A DNA stretch of 64,000 nt from Oscillospiraceae bacterium (GTDB taxonomy: Bacteria > Bacillota > Clostridia > Oscillospirales > Ruminococcaceae): contig JAAVID010000006.1 in assembly GCA_014799395.1 (NCBI GenBank), forward strand, positions 64,282 through 128,281. The letters run 5' to 3'. The stretch's first letter is position 1; the number at the start of each line of letters is the position of its first letter. Shown piece by piece: positions 51,205 through 60,098 of the stretch. The position numbers and the translations under genes were made by a program. The notes under the pieces are model-generated. The model searched no databases. It was not told the origin of the DNA and worked only from the letters and a program-made list of their open reading frames with translations.

Positions 51205-52089
51205 ATGGCAAAGACAATCGAATACGCAAAGGTGTTTCAGAAGGAGCTTGACAGACAGATAGTCGAGCGCTCCACATCGGGGTGGATGGAGGAGAACGCT
51301 TCGCAGGTAATTTACAGCGGCGGAAGCGAGATCAAGCTGCCCAAGATCGCGCTTATGGGTCTGGGCGACTACGACCGCGACAGCGGCTACAAGGGCGGAA
51401 CCGTCAACTACTCTTACGAGACTATGACGCTTTCGCAGGACAGAGGCAGACGCTTCCGCATTGACGCGCTGGACGTTGACGAAACGGGCTTCGGACTGGC
51501 GGCGGCAAATGTCGCTTCCGAGTTTCAGCGCACTCAGGTAATTCCCGAGATCGACTCTTACCGTTATTCCACGCTCGCAAAGGCGGCCAAGATAACAAAG
51601 ACCTATACGCCCGACAAGTCCACCGTGCTGTCCACTCTTGTCGGACAGATAAGCGCGGTGCGCGAGGTGACCGGCGGCGAGGGCGAGCTTGTTATCGCTA
51701 TCGCGCGTTCGGTTTACGATATGATGCTTCTCTCCGCGGAGGTATCTCACTCCGTTGACAACGGCAGCTTTATGCAGGGCGATATGGAGTTCTCCGTAAA
51801 GACTATCAACGGCGCGGTCATTATCCCCGTTCCCTCTGCGAGAATGAAGACCGAGTACACATTCGACAGCGACAACGGCTATTCCGCGGCGGCGGGCGCA
51901 AAGCAGATAAACTGGATAATCTGCCCGAGAACCGCGCCTATCGCTATTTCCAAGACGGATAACGTCAAGATCATCACTCCCGAACAGAACCAGTTTGCGG
52001 ACGCGTGGGATATTGACTACCGCAAGTACCACGATCTGTTTGTTCCCGACAACAAAAAGTCGGCGATAGCGGTCTGCACCGCGGGCTGA
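51205..52089 (+). CDS. Phage major capsid-like protein
   Basis: 294 aa, 'GDYDRDSGYKGGTVNYSYETMTLSQDRGRRFRIDALDVDETG' and 'INWIICPRTAPIAISKTDNVKIITPEQNQFADAWDIDYRKYHDLFV'; position after scaffold. Confidence 0.75.
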   Translation: MAKTIEYAKVFQKELDRQIVERSTSGWMEENASQVIYSGGSEIKLPKIALMGLGDYDRDSGYKGGTVNYSYETMTLSQDRGRRFRIDALDVDETGFGLAAANVASEFQRTQVIPEIDSYRYSTLAKAAKITKTYTPDKSTVLSTLVGQISAVREVTGGEGELVIAIARSVYDMMLLSAEVSHSVDNGSFMQGDMEFSVKTINGAVIIPVPSARMKTEYTFDSDNGYSAAAGAKQINWIICPRTAPIAISKTDNVKIITPEQNQFADAWDIDYRKYHDLFVPDNKKSAIAVCTAG

Positions 52090-52132
52090 TAAATTTACCG
52101 TTCCCAACGGTTTTCCTCTAATGTAATATATT

Positions 52133-52182
52133 GGCGGACAGCCGCGTTAAAATTACCGTTCAACAAGGCTGTCCGCCATTTT
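52133..52182 (+). terminator. Terminator/attenuator after capsid gene
   Basis: GGCGGACAGCC..GGCTGTCCGCC ATTTTTG. Confidence 0.65.
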
Positions 52183-52204
52183 TGTCTCTTGAAAGGAGGA
52201 CACA

Positions 52205-52582
52205 ATGATAATAACTAAGGAAGAATTTTTTGAAATGGGTTTTACCGTCGGCGAGAATGACGTCGGCGCTCTCGAAAACTGCATAAAGCGCGCGGAATTC
52301 GTGCTTAACGGACTGACCGGCGACCGTGCGGGAATAGTCGCTCGGGGAACGGGCGCCGCTGCCGACCTTGTAAAGCAGGCGGCGGCGTTTCAGACCGCAG
52401 AGCTTCTCAAGAGCGAGCTTTCGGAGGACAGCTCCTCGGGAGAGCGCGTTGCGGTGGGGGATTTTTCCTACTACAAAACGAGCTCCCGCACGAGCTCTTC
52501 GGCGGACGACAACAGCAAGACCGTCGTGAGACTGCTCCGCGCGGCGGGCTGTCTTTACGGAGGAACGGAGGTGCGCGAATGA
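52205..52582 (+). CDS. Phage head-tail connector-like protein
   Basis: 125 aa, small helical protein in canonical post-capsid position. Confidence 0.5.
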   Translation: MIITKEEFFEMGFTVGENDVGALENCIKRAEFVLNGLTGDRAGIVARGTGAAADLVKQAAAFQTAELLKSELSEDSSSGERVAVGDFSYYKTSSRTSSSADDNSKTVVRLLRAAGCLYGGTEVRE

Positions 52583-52920
52583 ATATAAGTCCTATTCCCG
52601 ACGTGCTTCTCGGCGACAGCTTTACGCTGCTCAAGCCCAGCTCTTCGGGCAAATGGAGCGAAACTGTTATCGGCAACGTCCGCGTTGAGCGGAGCGGCTG
52701 CATTTCGGACTACTCGTCGCAGAAAGCGCGCGATAACACCGAGCTCACCGTCTGGTACGACTGCGTTAAGTCCTCACCGAAAACCGATTTTGCCGCGGGA
52801 ATGAAGATACGCTACCGCGGCGAGACATATGAGATCACCGAGCAGAAGGTATATCTTACCGACCGTCCGCACCACTGCAAGATAAAGGCGCGGAAGATCG
52901 GCGGGGAATACAGCGATTGA
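52579..52920 (+). CDS. Phage head-closure/minor protein-like
   Basis: 113 aa 'GMKIRYRGETYEITEQKVYLTDRPHHCKIKARKI' resembles head-closure family. Confidence 0.5.
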   Translation: MNISPIPDVLLGDSFTLLKPSSSGKWSETVIGNVRVERSGCISDYSSQKARDNTELTVWYDCVKSSPKTDFAAGMKIRYRGETYEITEQKVYLTDRPHHCKIKARKIGGEYSD

Positions 52921-52936
52921 AAAGAGGCGAATACAT

Positions 52937-53281
52937 ATGACGATAACGATCGATAAAACCGTGTTCAACAACGTTGCCGAGCTTAACGCGAAGCGCGAGC
53001 TCCGCCGCACGGAAATACGCTACAATACGCAGGGCGATATGCTGATAGATATGGTGTGCAGGAAGTACGCGCTGGAGGTAACGTTCGGGCTGCTGACGGA
53101 GAGCGAGCTGAAAACGCTGCGCGCGCTGTCTCAGCGCATTTTCGTGTCGGTGAAGTTCCCCGCGCCGGAGGGTGAGATAACGGCGGATTTTCACATCTCC
53201 GACGAGCCCGCGTCCGAGCTTACCGTTGTGAACGGCGTTAAGATGTACGGCGGCGTAAAGCTGACTATGAAGCAGAAGTGA
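52937..53281 (+). CDS. Phage structural protein, hypothetical
   Basis: 114 aa in phage module. Confidence 0.4.
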   Translation: MTITIDKTVFNNVAELNAKRELRRTEIRYNTQGDMLIDMVCRKYALEVTFGLLTESELKTLRALSQRIFVSVKFPAPEGEITADFHISDEPASELTVVNGVKMYGGVKLTMKQK

Positions 53282-53290
53282 GGTGAAAAA

Positions 53291-54649
53291 ATGACCAAGG
53301 TTTCCGATAATTTCAGAGCGCTCGCCGAGGCGAACGGGAGGTACGTCTGCTGCAAGATAATCGCGGGCGGCGAGACCTTTCTCGACGACAGGATAATCGA
53401 CTTTGACTTTGACGACGTTATCCACCCCGACCGTTTTACTATCGGCACGGCGTGTCCGAACAAGTTCTGTTTTTCGGCGGTGTACGGCGGACAGCTTGAA
53501 GTGCGCGACGAGGTCAGACCGTACGTCAGCTTTGACGGGATCGAATGGTGTCCGCTCGGGGTATTCTATGTGGCGAGGCGGTACGTCCGCGGAGGGTACG
53601 CCTCCATTATCTGCTATGATAAGATGTACTATCTCGATACCGAATACACGCCCACGCTCCGTATCCCGACGACCACCGACGCGATACTGCACGACGCGTG
53701 CGCGCAGGCGGGCATATCCTGCTCGGAGAACGGCGGAAGCATTGAGATAAGGCGGCTTCCGCGCGGATTTACGATAAGGGATATTATAAGCTTTATCTCC
53801 TCGATGAACTGCGCGAGCGCGAAGTTCGACAGAAACGGGGCGCTCGTATTCAAGAAAACCCAACAGACGGCGGTTTATCTGCGCGAGAAAAACTGCATAA
53901 GCATAAGCCGGAATATGACGACCTCGTTTATCGCGGGCGTTATTATCGACGCGGACGGCACCGCTATCGAAAGCGGGAGCAGCGCCGCGGAGTCGGCGGC
54001 GGAGATGTACAACCCGATGATGACGCAGGAAATAGCCGATATGCTCGCAAGGCAGCTGAGCACGTTCAGATTTTACGGCGCGCTGATAAAAATGCAGGGC
54101 TTGCCTTATCTTGAGGCGGGCGATAATATCACGCTTGAGGAAAAGGACGGCGGCACTTATCCGATAACGATAAGCGAGATAGAGTATCACTACGACGGCG
54201 GACTTACCGCGACTCTGCATTCGCGCAATACAAGCCCCGAAAAGAGCGAGCTGCAAGCCGCGCTGGAGGAGCTGAGCTTCTCGACGGATATTGTCCGTAT
54301 GCAGCAGAGCAATTCCTACGCGCTGACGATAACGACCGTCGCGCGTACGCTCGCCGAGTATGAGTTCACGACCGACAAGCGCGGCAAGTCGGCGATGATA
54401 GACGTGAACTACACGCTGCTCGCGAACGAGGGCACGGAGCTGAAGATCCTCGTGTACATAAACGACGTTCAGCAGGAGAGAACGGCGGCGTACACGCCCG
54501 TCGGCGGACGGCTCGGTCTGGAGCATTTCCACTATCTCGCGGACAAGCTCCCTAAGGGCAATAACCGCGTGACCGTCAAAATACAGGCGACGACGGGCGC
54601 CGCGCAGATAGCGGCGGGGCAGTCGTATTCAACATTGCTGTTATTGTAA
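53291..54649 (+). CDS. Phage baseplate/tail-hub-like protein
   Basis: 452 aa, 'IIAGGETFLDDRIIDFDFDDVIHPDRFTIGTACPNKFCFSAVYG..'; hub-like domain order, tentative. Confidence 0.45.
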   Translation: MTKVSDNFRALAEANGRYVCCKIIAGGETFLDDRIIDFDFDDVIHPDRFTIGTACPNKFCFSAVYGGQLEVRDEVRPYVSFDGIEWCPLGVFYVARRYVRGGYASIICYDKMYYLDTEYTPTLRIPTTTDAILHDACAQAGISCSENGGSIEIRRLPRGFTIRDIISFISSMNCASAKFDRNGALVFKKTQQTAVYLREKNCISISRNMTTSFIAGVIIDADGTAIESGSSAAESAAEMYNPMMTQEIADMLARQLSTFRFYGALIKMQGLPYLEAGDNITLEEKDGGTYPITISEIEYHYDGGLTATLHSRNTSPEKSELQAALEELSFSTDIVRMQQSNSYALTITTVARTLAEYEFTTDKRGKSAMIDVNYTLLANEGTELKILVYINDVQQERTAAYTPVGGRLGLEHFHYLADKLPKGNNRVTVKIQATTGAAQIAAGQSYSTLLLL

Positions 54650-54654
54650 AAACT

Positions 54655-54683
54655 ATCCCAAGGCTTATAACCTTGGGATTTTT
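54655..54683 (+). terminator. Rho-independent terminator of phage module
   Basis: ATCCCAAGG cttataa CCTTGGGAT TTTT. Confidence 0.75.
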
Positions 54684-54686
54684 ACA

Positions 54687-54809
54687 TTAACGCTTCTCAA
54701 AATATTGACAGTCCGACGACGCGAGCGCGTTTGAGTGAGTGAGATCGTCCAGCATACAATATCCGTCCTTTTGGTGGCGGCAGTCCTCGCCGCATATGAT
54801 CATATTCAT
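54687..54809 (-). CDS. 40-aa Cys-rich conserved microprotein
   Basis: MNMIICGEDCRHQKDGYCMLDDLTHSNALASSDCQYFEKR; RBS GGAGG upstream; shorter than ORF-track cutoff. Confidence 0.6.
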   Translation of the reverse strand: MNMIICGEDCRHQKDGYCMLDDLTHSNALASSDCQYFEKR

Positions 54810-54930
54810 ACCGCACCTCCGTGAAAATAGTTTAAACGGATAGTACGCTTTTATTCGGGAAAAATCACGTTGACAAATGCTTCCAACCGTTGTATAATAT
54901 AGTAGAGAACAGTTTTTTCAGAGGTCTGCT

Positions 54931-56265
54931 ATGAAAATTTTTATTCGTATTCTTAATTGGATAATACTTGTATTCGGGATAAATCTTCCGATAATTCTTT
55001 CGGGGAAGCCGCTTGCGCTGCAAATAGCGCTCGGGGCGGTGCTTGTTATTTATTTTATCGGGTTTAATATTTTCCCGTCGCTGCGGAAATATCCGAGCTT
55101 CCGTCTGAAAATACTCGGCGACGGCGCGGAGCTTATTCTCGCGTTCTGGGTGACCTGCGCGGCAGCTTCTCCGTTTGTGGGAGCGTGTATTGCCGAAATG
55201 GTAAAGGGCGGTGAGGATTATCCGAAATATATCGTCTACGCGGTCGTGCTGATACTTTGCGAGGCGGTCATTTTCTGGAACGGCATTATCCGCGTTTATG
55301 TTACCTCCGTGCAGCTCGGACTGCGTTACCGCGTGCTCGGGATAGTATTCGGAATGGTTCCGATAGCTAATCTTGTTATGCTGATGATAATTTATGTGCG
55401 CGTTAAACAGGAAGCGATATTCGAGACGGAAAAATTCAAGCTCAACGAGAGCCGCAAGGACGACAGGATCTGCGCCACGAAATACCCGATACTGCTTGTT
55501 CACGGAGTGTTTTTCCGCGACAGCCGTTTGTTGAACTACTGGGGGAGAATTCCCGCGGAGCTCACAAAAAACGGCGCGACCGTCTACTACGGCGAACAGC
55601 AGAGCGCGCTTTCGATAGCGCAAAGCTCGGAGGAGCTCGCCAAGAAGATAGAGGAGATAGTCACGCGGACGGGCTGCGGAAAGGTGAATATCATCGCGCA
55701 CTCCAAGGGCGGACTGGATTCACGCTACGCTATCTCCAAGCTCGGCTGCGACAAATATGTCGCGACCCTGACGACGATAAACACGCCGCACAGGGGCTGT
55801 ATTTTCGCGGAATATCTGCTCGGAGCGGCTCCCGAGCGCGTCAAGAATTTCATTGAAAAGACCTACAACAAGGCGTTTTACGCGCTCGGCGACAACACTC
55901 CCGATTTTATGTCGGCGGTGAAGTGCCTTACAAACAGCTTCTGCGAGGAGTTCAACAAGGACGTTCCGGACAGCCCCGACGTTATGTATCAGTCCTACGG
56001 CTCAAAGGCGATAAACCGCCGCGGTGCGCGCTTCCCGCTGAACGTTTCCTATCCCGTGGTCAAGAAATATGACGGCGCTAACGACGGCTTGGTGGCGCTC
56101 ACTTCCGCGGAGTGGGGAGAGAAATTCACGCCACTTTATCCGCCCGCAAAGCGCGGAATAACTCACGCGGATATGATAGACCTCAACCGTGAGAATATCA
56201 AGGGCTTCGACGTCCGCGAGTTCTATGTGCAGATAGTAAGCGACCTCCGCGAAAGGGGCTACTGA
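54931..56265 (+). CDS. Membrane-anchored alpha/beta hydrolase (triacylglycerol lipase-like)
   Basis: N-terminal TM helices; LLVHGVFFRDSRLLNYWGRIP..NIIAHSKGGLDSRYAISKL. Confidence 0.85.
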   Translation: MKIFIRILNWIILVFGINLPIILSGKPLALQIALGAVLVIYFIGFNIFPSLRKYPSFRLKILGDGAELILAFWVTCAAASPFVGACIAEMVKGGEDYPKYIVYAVVLILCEAVIFWNGIIRVYVTSVQLGLRYRVLGIVFGMVPIANLVMLMIIYVRVKQEAIFETEKFKLNESRKDDRICATKYPILLVHGVFFRDSRLLNYWGRIPAELTKNGATVYYGEQQSALSIAQSSEELAKKIEEIVTRTGCGKVNIIAHSKGGLDSRYAISKLGCDKYVATLTTINTPHRGCIFAEYLLGAAPERVKNFIEKTYNKAFYALGDNTPDFMSAVKCLTNSFCEEFNKDVPDSPDVMYQSYGSKAINRRGARFPLNVSYPVVKKYDGANDGLVALTSAEWGEKFTPLYPPAKRGITHADMIDLNRENIKGFDVREFYVQIVSDLRERGY

Positions 56266-56720
56266 TGAACAACAAATATTACACGGTCTGCGGCATAACC
56301 GAGATAGACGGAAAAATTCTCCTCGTGCGGCACACTTACGGCTCGGCTAAGGACAGGATACTGCTCCCGGGTGGTTTCGTACAAGAGGGCGAGCTGCCCG
56401 ACAGGGCGGTCGAGCGTGAGATTCTCGAGGAGACGGGCGTTACCGCAAAGGCGCGTTCGGTGTTTGCGGTTCAGTTCAAGCCCGAGCAGTGGTGCGTGGT
56501 GTTTGTAATGGACTATATCGGCGGCGAACCGAGGAGCGACGGTCACGAGAACAGCGAGGTCCTGCTCCTTACTCCCGAAGAAGCAATTTCGCATTCGGAT
56601 ATTACCAATTTAAGCCGCGAGTTAATAACAGCATACGTAAAGCACGGCACTGCGCTTGGCAAAAGCACATACGTTCCCGCGTCGTCGGACAGCGAAAACT
56701 ATTCTCTCTACGAAGGTTAA
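56265..56720 (+). CDS. Nudix hydrolase
   Basis: GGFVQEGELPDRAVEREILEETGV. Confidence 0.93.
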   Translation: MNNKYYTVCGITEIDGKILLVRHTYGSAKDRILLPGGFVQEGELPDRAVEREILEETGVTAKARSVFAVQFKPEQWCVVFVMDYIGGEPRSDGHENSEVLLLTPEEAISHSDITNLSRELITAYVKHGTALGKSTYVPASSDSENYSLYEG

Positions 56721-56737
56721 TAAAAGAAAGGAATAAT

Positions 56738-57724
56738 ATGGCAGATATAACTATAACAATGAACGGCACAGACCAGCTCCGCGCCGTATTCGGTGAGTTC
56801 GACCGAAATATAAATCTTATTCAGAAAGCGTTTTCCGTGACGATCTTCGCGCGCGGCGGAGAGGTGAAGATCACGGGCGACGACGAGCTTTCCGTCGCAA
56901 AGGCGGAAAAGGCGGTGAAAACGCTCTGCGACAGCTTTTCGCGCGGCGAAGCTATCGAGGAGCAGACCGTCCGCTACGCTATCGCGATGGTGAACGACGG
57001 CGCGGAAAACGAGATCGCGGCGATAAGCGGCGACTGCGTCTGCGTAAGCTATTCGGGCAAGCCGATAAAGCCCAAGACCGTCGGACAGAAAAAGTACTGC
57101 GATATGATTCGCAAGAACACGATTACGTTCGGCGTAGGTCCCGCGGGTACGGGCAAGACTTATCTTGCGGTAGCGCTTGCGGTTACGGCGTTCAAGCAGA
57201 AGCAAGTCCAGCGCATTATTTTAACGCGCCCCGCTGTGGAAGCGGGCGAAAAGCTCGGATTTCTCCCCGGCGACTTGCAGAACAAGGTCGACCCGTATCT
57301 CCGTCCGCTTTATGACGCGCTTTTTGAGATGTTCGGACAGGAAGCGTTCGCGCGGCTGTCGGAGCACGGAGCTATCGAGGTCGCGCCACTCGCGTATATG
57401 AGAGGGCGCACGCTCGACGACAGCTTTATAATCCTCGACGAGGCGCAGAATACCACGCGCGAGCAGATGAAGATGTTCCTCACCCGATTGGGCTTCAACT
57501 CGAAAATGGTAATCACGGGCGACATCACGCAGATCGACCTCCCCGAAGCGAAAAAGTCCGGGCTTATCGAGGCGCTTAAAGTCCTCCGAAATGTCGAGGA
57601 TATAGCGCAGAACCGCTTCACCGAAAAGGACGTTGTTCGTCACAAGTTGGTTCAGGATATAGTTAGAGCTTATGACGAGTATCAGGGCAGCGCAAAAACG
57701 GGTAAGGGAACATGGAAAAATTAG
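56738..57724 (+). CDS. phoH: PhoH family ATPase
   Basis: FGVGPAGTGKTYLAVALAV, FIILDEAQNTTREQMKMFLTRLGFNSKMVITGD; start re-set. Confidence 0.95.
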   Translation: MADITITMNGTDQLRAVFGEFDRNINLIQKAFSVTIFARGGEVKITGDDELSVAKAEKAVKTLCDSFSRGEAIEEQTVRYAIAMVNDGAENEIAAISGDCVCVSYSGKPIKPKTVGQKKYCDMIRKNTITFGVGPAGTGKTYLAVALAVTAFKQKQVQRIILTRPAVEAGEKLGFLPGDLQNKVDPYLRPLYDALFEMFGQEAFARLSEHGAIEVAPLAYMRGRTLDDSFIILDEAQNTTREQMKMFLTRLGFNSKMVITGDITQIDLPEAKKSGLIEALKVLRNVEDIAQNRFTEKDVVRHKLVQDIVRAYDEYQGSAKTGKGTWKN

Positions 57725-58155
57725 TCGCATTGTGCTATGTGTGGGCGTTCGGGCTTGACGATAAAACCGATTATTATACGGAACTTGACAGGCTGTTTTT
57801 GGAGAACCCCGAGGACGATTTTCTTCTGGAGCTTGAGGGGCTTGGCGATAATCGCGCGGAGGCTTGGGAAAGGCTTGGCAGGTTTGGGGAAAGCGTGCTG
57901 AACATTGATATTTTCGGCAAGGAGCTGTTCGCGGCTCTGGAAAAGGTCTACAATGCAAATATTTTTCCGCTTGCCGAATTCGGGAAACGCTGTTACAAAT
58001 TGTGGTGTGCTCTGCCCTATGAACCTTTCCTGTACGAGCATACCGAGCCGTTCTGCATTCTCACATACGCTGATGACCCGCTCTCTTACGGTGAAGAGGG
58101 GCAGTCGCGGGATTATTACGAAGCCGCGTTTAATTATTATAAGGAGAACCCATGA
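57712..58155 (+). CDS. Hypothetical protein between phoH and ybeY
   Basis: 147 aa, 13-bp overlap with phoH, 4-bp overlap with ybeY. Confidence 0.6.
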   Translation: MEKLVALCYVWAFGLDDKTDYYTELDRLFLENPEDDFLLELEGLGDNRAEAWERLGRFGESVLNIDIFGKELFAALEKVYNANIFPLAEFGKRCYKLWCALPYEPFLYEHTEPFCILTYADDPLSYGEEGQSRDYYEAAFNYYKENP

Positions 58156-58622
58156 AAATTTTTATTGACTACAACAACGAGCAAGACAAGCTCACTCCTC
58201 CCGAGGACTTTGAAAAGCTGGTCGAGGACTGCACGCGGGCGGCTCTGGAGGAAGAAGAAATCGAGGACGACGCGGAGGTCTCCGTCACGCTCGTTGACAA
58301 CGCGCGTATCAAAGAGATGAACGCGGAGTTCCGCGAGATCGACAAGGAAACGGACGTGCTGTCGTTCCCTCTCGGCGACGAGAACGGCTTCGAGGTCGAC
58401 CCCGACACCGACGCGATACTGCTCGGCGATATTGTTATCTCGCTCGAAAAGGCGCAGTCGCAGGCGGAGGAGTACGGTCACAGCTTCAGGCGCGAGGTCG
58501 CGTTTTTAGTCACGCATTCGCTGTTCCACCTGCTCGGCTACGATCATATGACCGAGGACGAGGAAAAGGAAATGTTCGCCAAACAGGAAAAAGTTTTACA
58601 ACAACTGGGTATTACACGATGA
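58152..58622 (+). CDS. ybeY: Endoribonuclease YbeY (16S rRNA maturation)
   Basis: FLVTHSLFHLLGYDHMTEDEEKEMF. Confidence 0.95.
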   Translation: MKIFIDYNNEQDKLTPPEDFEKLVEDCTRAALEEEEIEDDAEVSVTLVDNARIKEMNAEFREIDKETDVLSFPLGDENGFEVDPDTDAILLGDIVISLEKAQSQAEEYGHSFRREVAFLVTHSLFHLLGYDHMTEDEEKEMFAKQEKVLQQLGITR

Positions 58623-59071
58623 AATTTTTCAAGAGCTTTTACTACGCGGGGCGCGGTATAGTCACGGCGCTCGGGCAGCGTAATTTTCGCTTTCATTTGT
58701 GCGCGGCGGCGTTTGTTATCTTTTTCGCGGCGCGGTTTTATTCGTTTTCGGCGGAGCGGTGGGCGATATTGGTTATGACCTGCGCGGCGGTTCTCGCTTT
58801 CGAGACCGTCAACACGGGTATCGAAAGGCTCGCCGATAAAGTCACCGAGGAGAACAGTCACCGCATAAAGCTCGCCAAGGACTGCGCGGCGGGCGCGGTG
58901 CTTATCGCGGCGATAGGCGCGGTCGCGGTCGGTATCGCGCTGTTCTGGAACAAGGACGTATTCGGGCTTATACTCCTGTATTTTACCGAGCCCGCGCGGC
59001 TTGCGGCTCTGATACTCGCGATAGCCGCGGCGTGGGGCTTTGTTTTCCTGCCCGAATATTGGAAGAAATAA
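58619..59071 (+). CDS. dgkA: Diacylglycerol/undecaprenol kinase family
   Basis: AGRGIVTALGQRNFRFHLCAAAFV..VLAFETVNTGIERLAD..AKDCAAGAVLIAAI. Confidence 0.9.
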   Translation: MKFFKSFYYAGRGIVTALGQRNFRFHLCAAAFVIFFAARFYSFSAERWAILVMTCAAVLAFETVNTGIERLADKVTEENSHRIKLAKDCAAGAVLIAAIGAVAVGIALFWNKDVFGLILLYFTEPARLAALILAIAAAWGFVFLPEYWKK

Positions 59072-59136
59072 CAGAAAACGGCGTGTATCCGCGCCGTTTT
59101 TTGATATGTTAAACCGAAATTATTTTCGGAAACTAC

Positions 59137-59171
59137 TTGACAAAAGTCCTATATAGTATTATACTATATAG
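59137..59171 (+). promoter_or_regulatory. MarR gene promoter overlapping a perfect palindromic operator
   Basis: TTGACA-17-TATACT; CTATATAGTAT-t-ATACTATATAG at 59149-59171. Confidence 0.8.
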
Positions 59172-59184
59172 TAGGAGGTTAAAA

Positions 59185-59643
59185 TTGTTAGAGAAAACAA
59201 ACGGAGGATTTCTTATCAGCAAGATCAAGCAGATACAGGGACGGGTGTTTGAGCGTATGCTTGACGAAAACGGGATAAGCGAGTTTAACGGCGCGCAGGG
59301 GCGGATTCTGTTCGTGCTGTGGGAGACGGACAATATACCGATAAGCGCGCTGTCCGAGCGGACGGGACTTGCCAAGACCACGCTAACAAGTATGCTCGAC
59401 CGGCTGGAGAACCGCGGACATATCCGCCGTGTTCCCGACCCCGCCGACCGCAGAGCGGTGCGTATATGCCTCACCGAAAACGCTTATGCTCTCCGCGAAA
59501 AGTACGAGCGTGTTTCCGCAATGATGAACGAGGTGTTTTACAATGGGTTCAGCGACGACGAGATACTCGCCTTTGAAAAGGGGCTTGGGAAAGTTCTTGA
59601 AAATCTTATCGAAAAGGAGAATGAAAATGGACAAAAAAATTAA
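59185..59643 (+). CDS. MarR family transcriptional regulator
   Basis: ALSERTGLAKTTLTSMLDRLENRGHIRRVPDPADRRAVRICLTE; TTG start after AGGAGG. Confidence 0.92.
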   Translation: MLEKTNGGFLISKIKQIQGRVFERMLDENGISEFNGAQGRILFVLWETDNIPISALSERTGLAKTTLTSMLDRLENRGHIRRVPDPADRRAVRICLTENAYALREKYERVSAMMNEVFYNGFSDDEILAFEKGLGKVLENLIEKENENGQKN

Positions 59644-60061
59644 ATCGGATATACGCGGTCTGCGCGACAGATGCAACGTCGCATACGTCGGCTCGGTAAA
59701 CGGCGACGGCTTTCCGCAGGTCAAGGCAATGCTGGTCGCGGAGCACGACGATATGCGCGTGCAGTATTTTTCCACGAATACAAGCTCAAAGCGCGCCGCG
59801 CAGTTCCTCGCAAACCCTAAGGCGTGCGTATACTACTGTCATGAGCGCGAGTTTAAGGGCGCGCTGTTTACGGGAACTATCGAGGTCTGCACCGATCACG
59901 ATACCAAGGCGATGATATGGCACAACGGAGACGAAATGTACTACCCTAAGGGCGTTGACGATGAGGACTACTGCGTGTACAAATTCACCGCCGAAACGGT
60001 GAATTACTATCACGGTCTCGCCAATACGACTTTTTCCGTCGACGAGCTTTACGGTGATTGA
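59627..60061 (+). CDS. Pyridoxamine 5'-phosphate oxidase-like flavin protein
   Basis: VAYVGSVNGDGFPQVKAMLVAEHDDMRVQYFSTNTSSKRAAQFLANPKACVYYC. Confidence 0.85.
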   Translation: MDKKIKSDIRGLRDRCNVAYVGSVNGDGFPQVKAMLVAEHDDMRVQYFSTNTSSKRAAQFLANPKACVYYCHEREFKGALFTGTIEVCTDHDTKAMIWHNGDEMYYPKGVDDEDYCVYKFTAETVNYYHGLANTTFSVDELYGD

Positions 60062-60098
60062 TACAAACGGGGGAGCGGCTTGCTCCCCCGTTTGTATG

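Noticed and set aside
51178-52107. 309-aa minus-strand ORF opposite the capsid gene
   Set aside because: Antisense shadow of the capsid-like ORF.
52856-54532. 558-aa minus-strand ORF opposite the phage structural genes
   Set aside because: Antisense shadow; Arg/His-rich, no motifs, no RBS logic.
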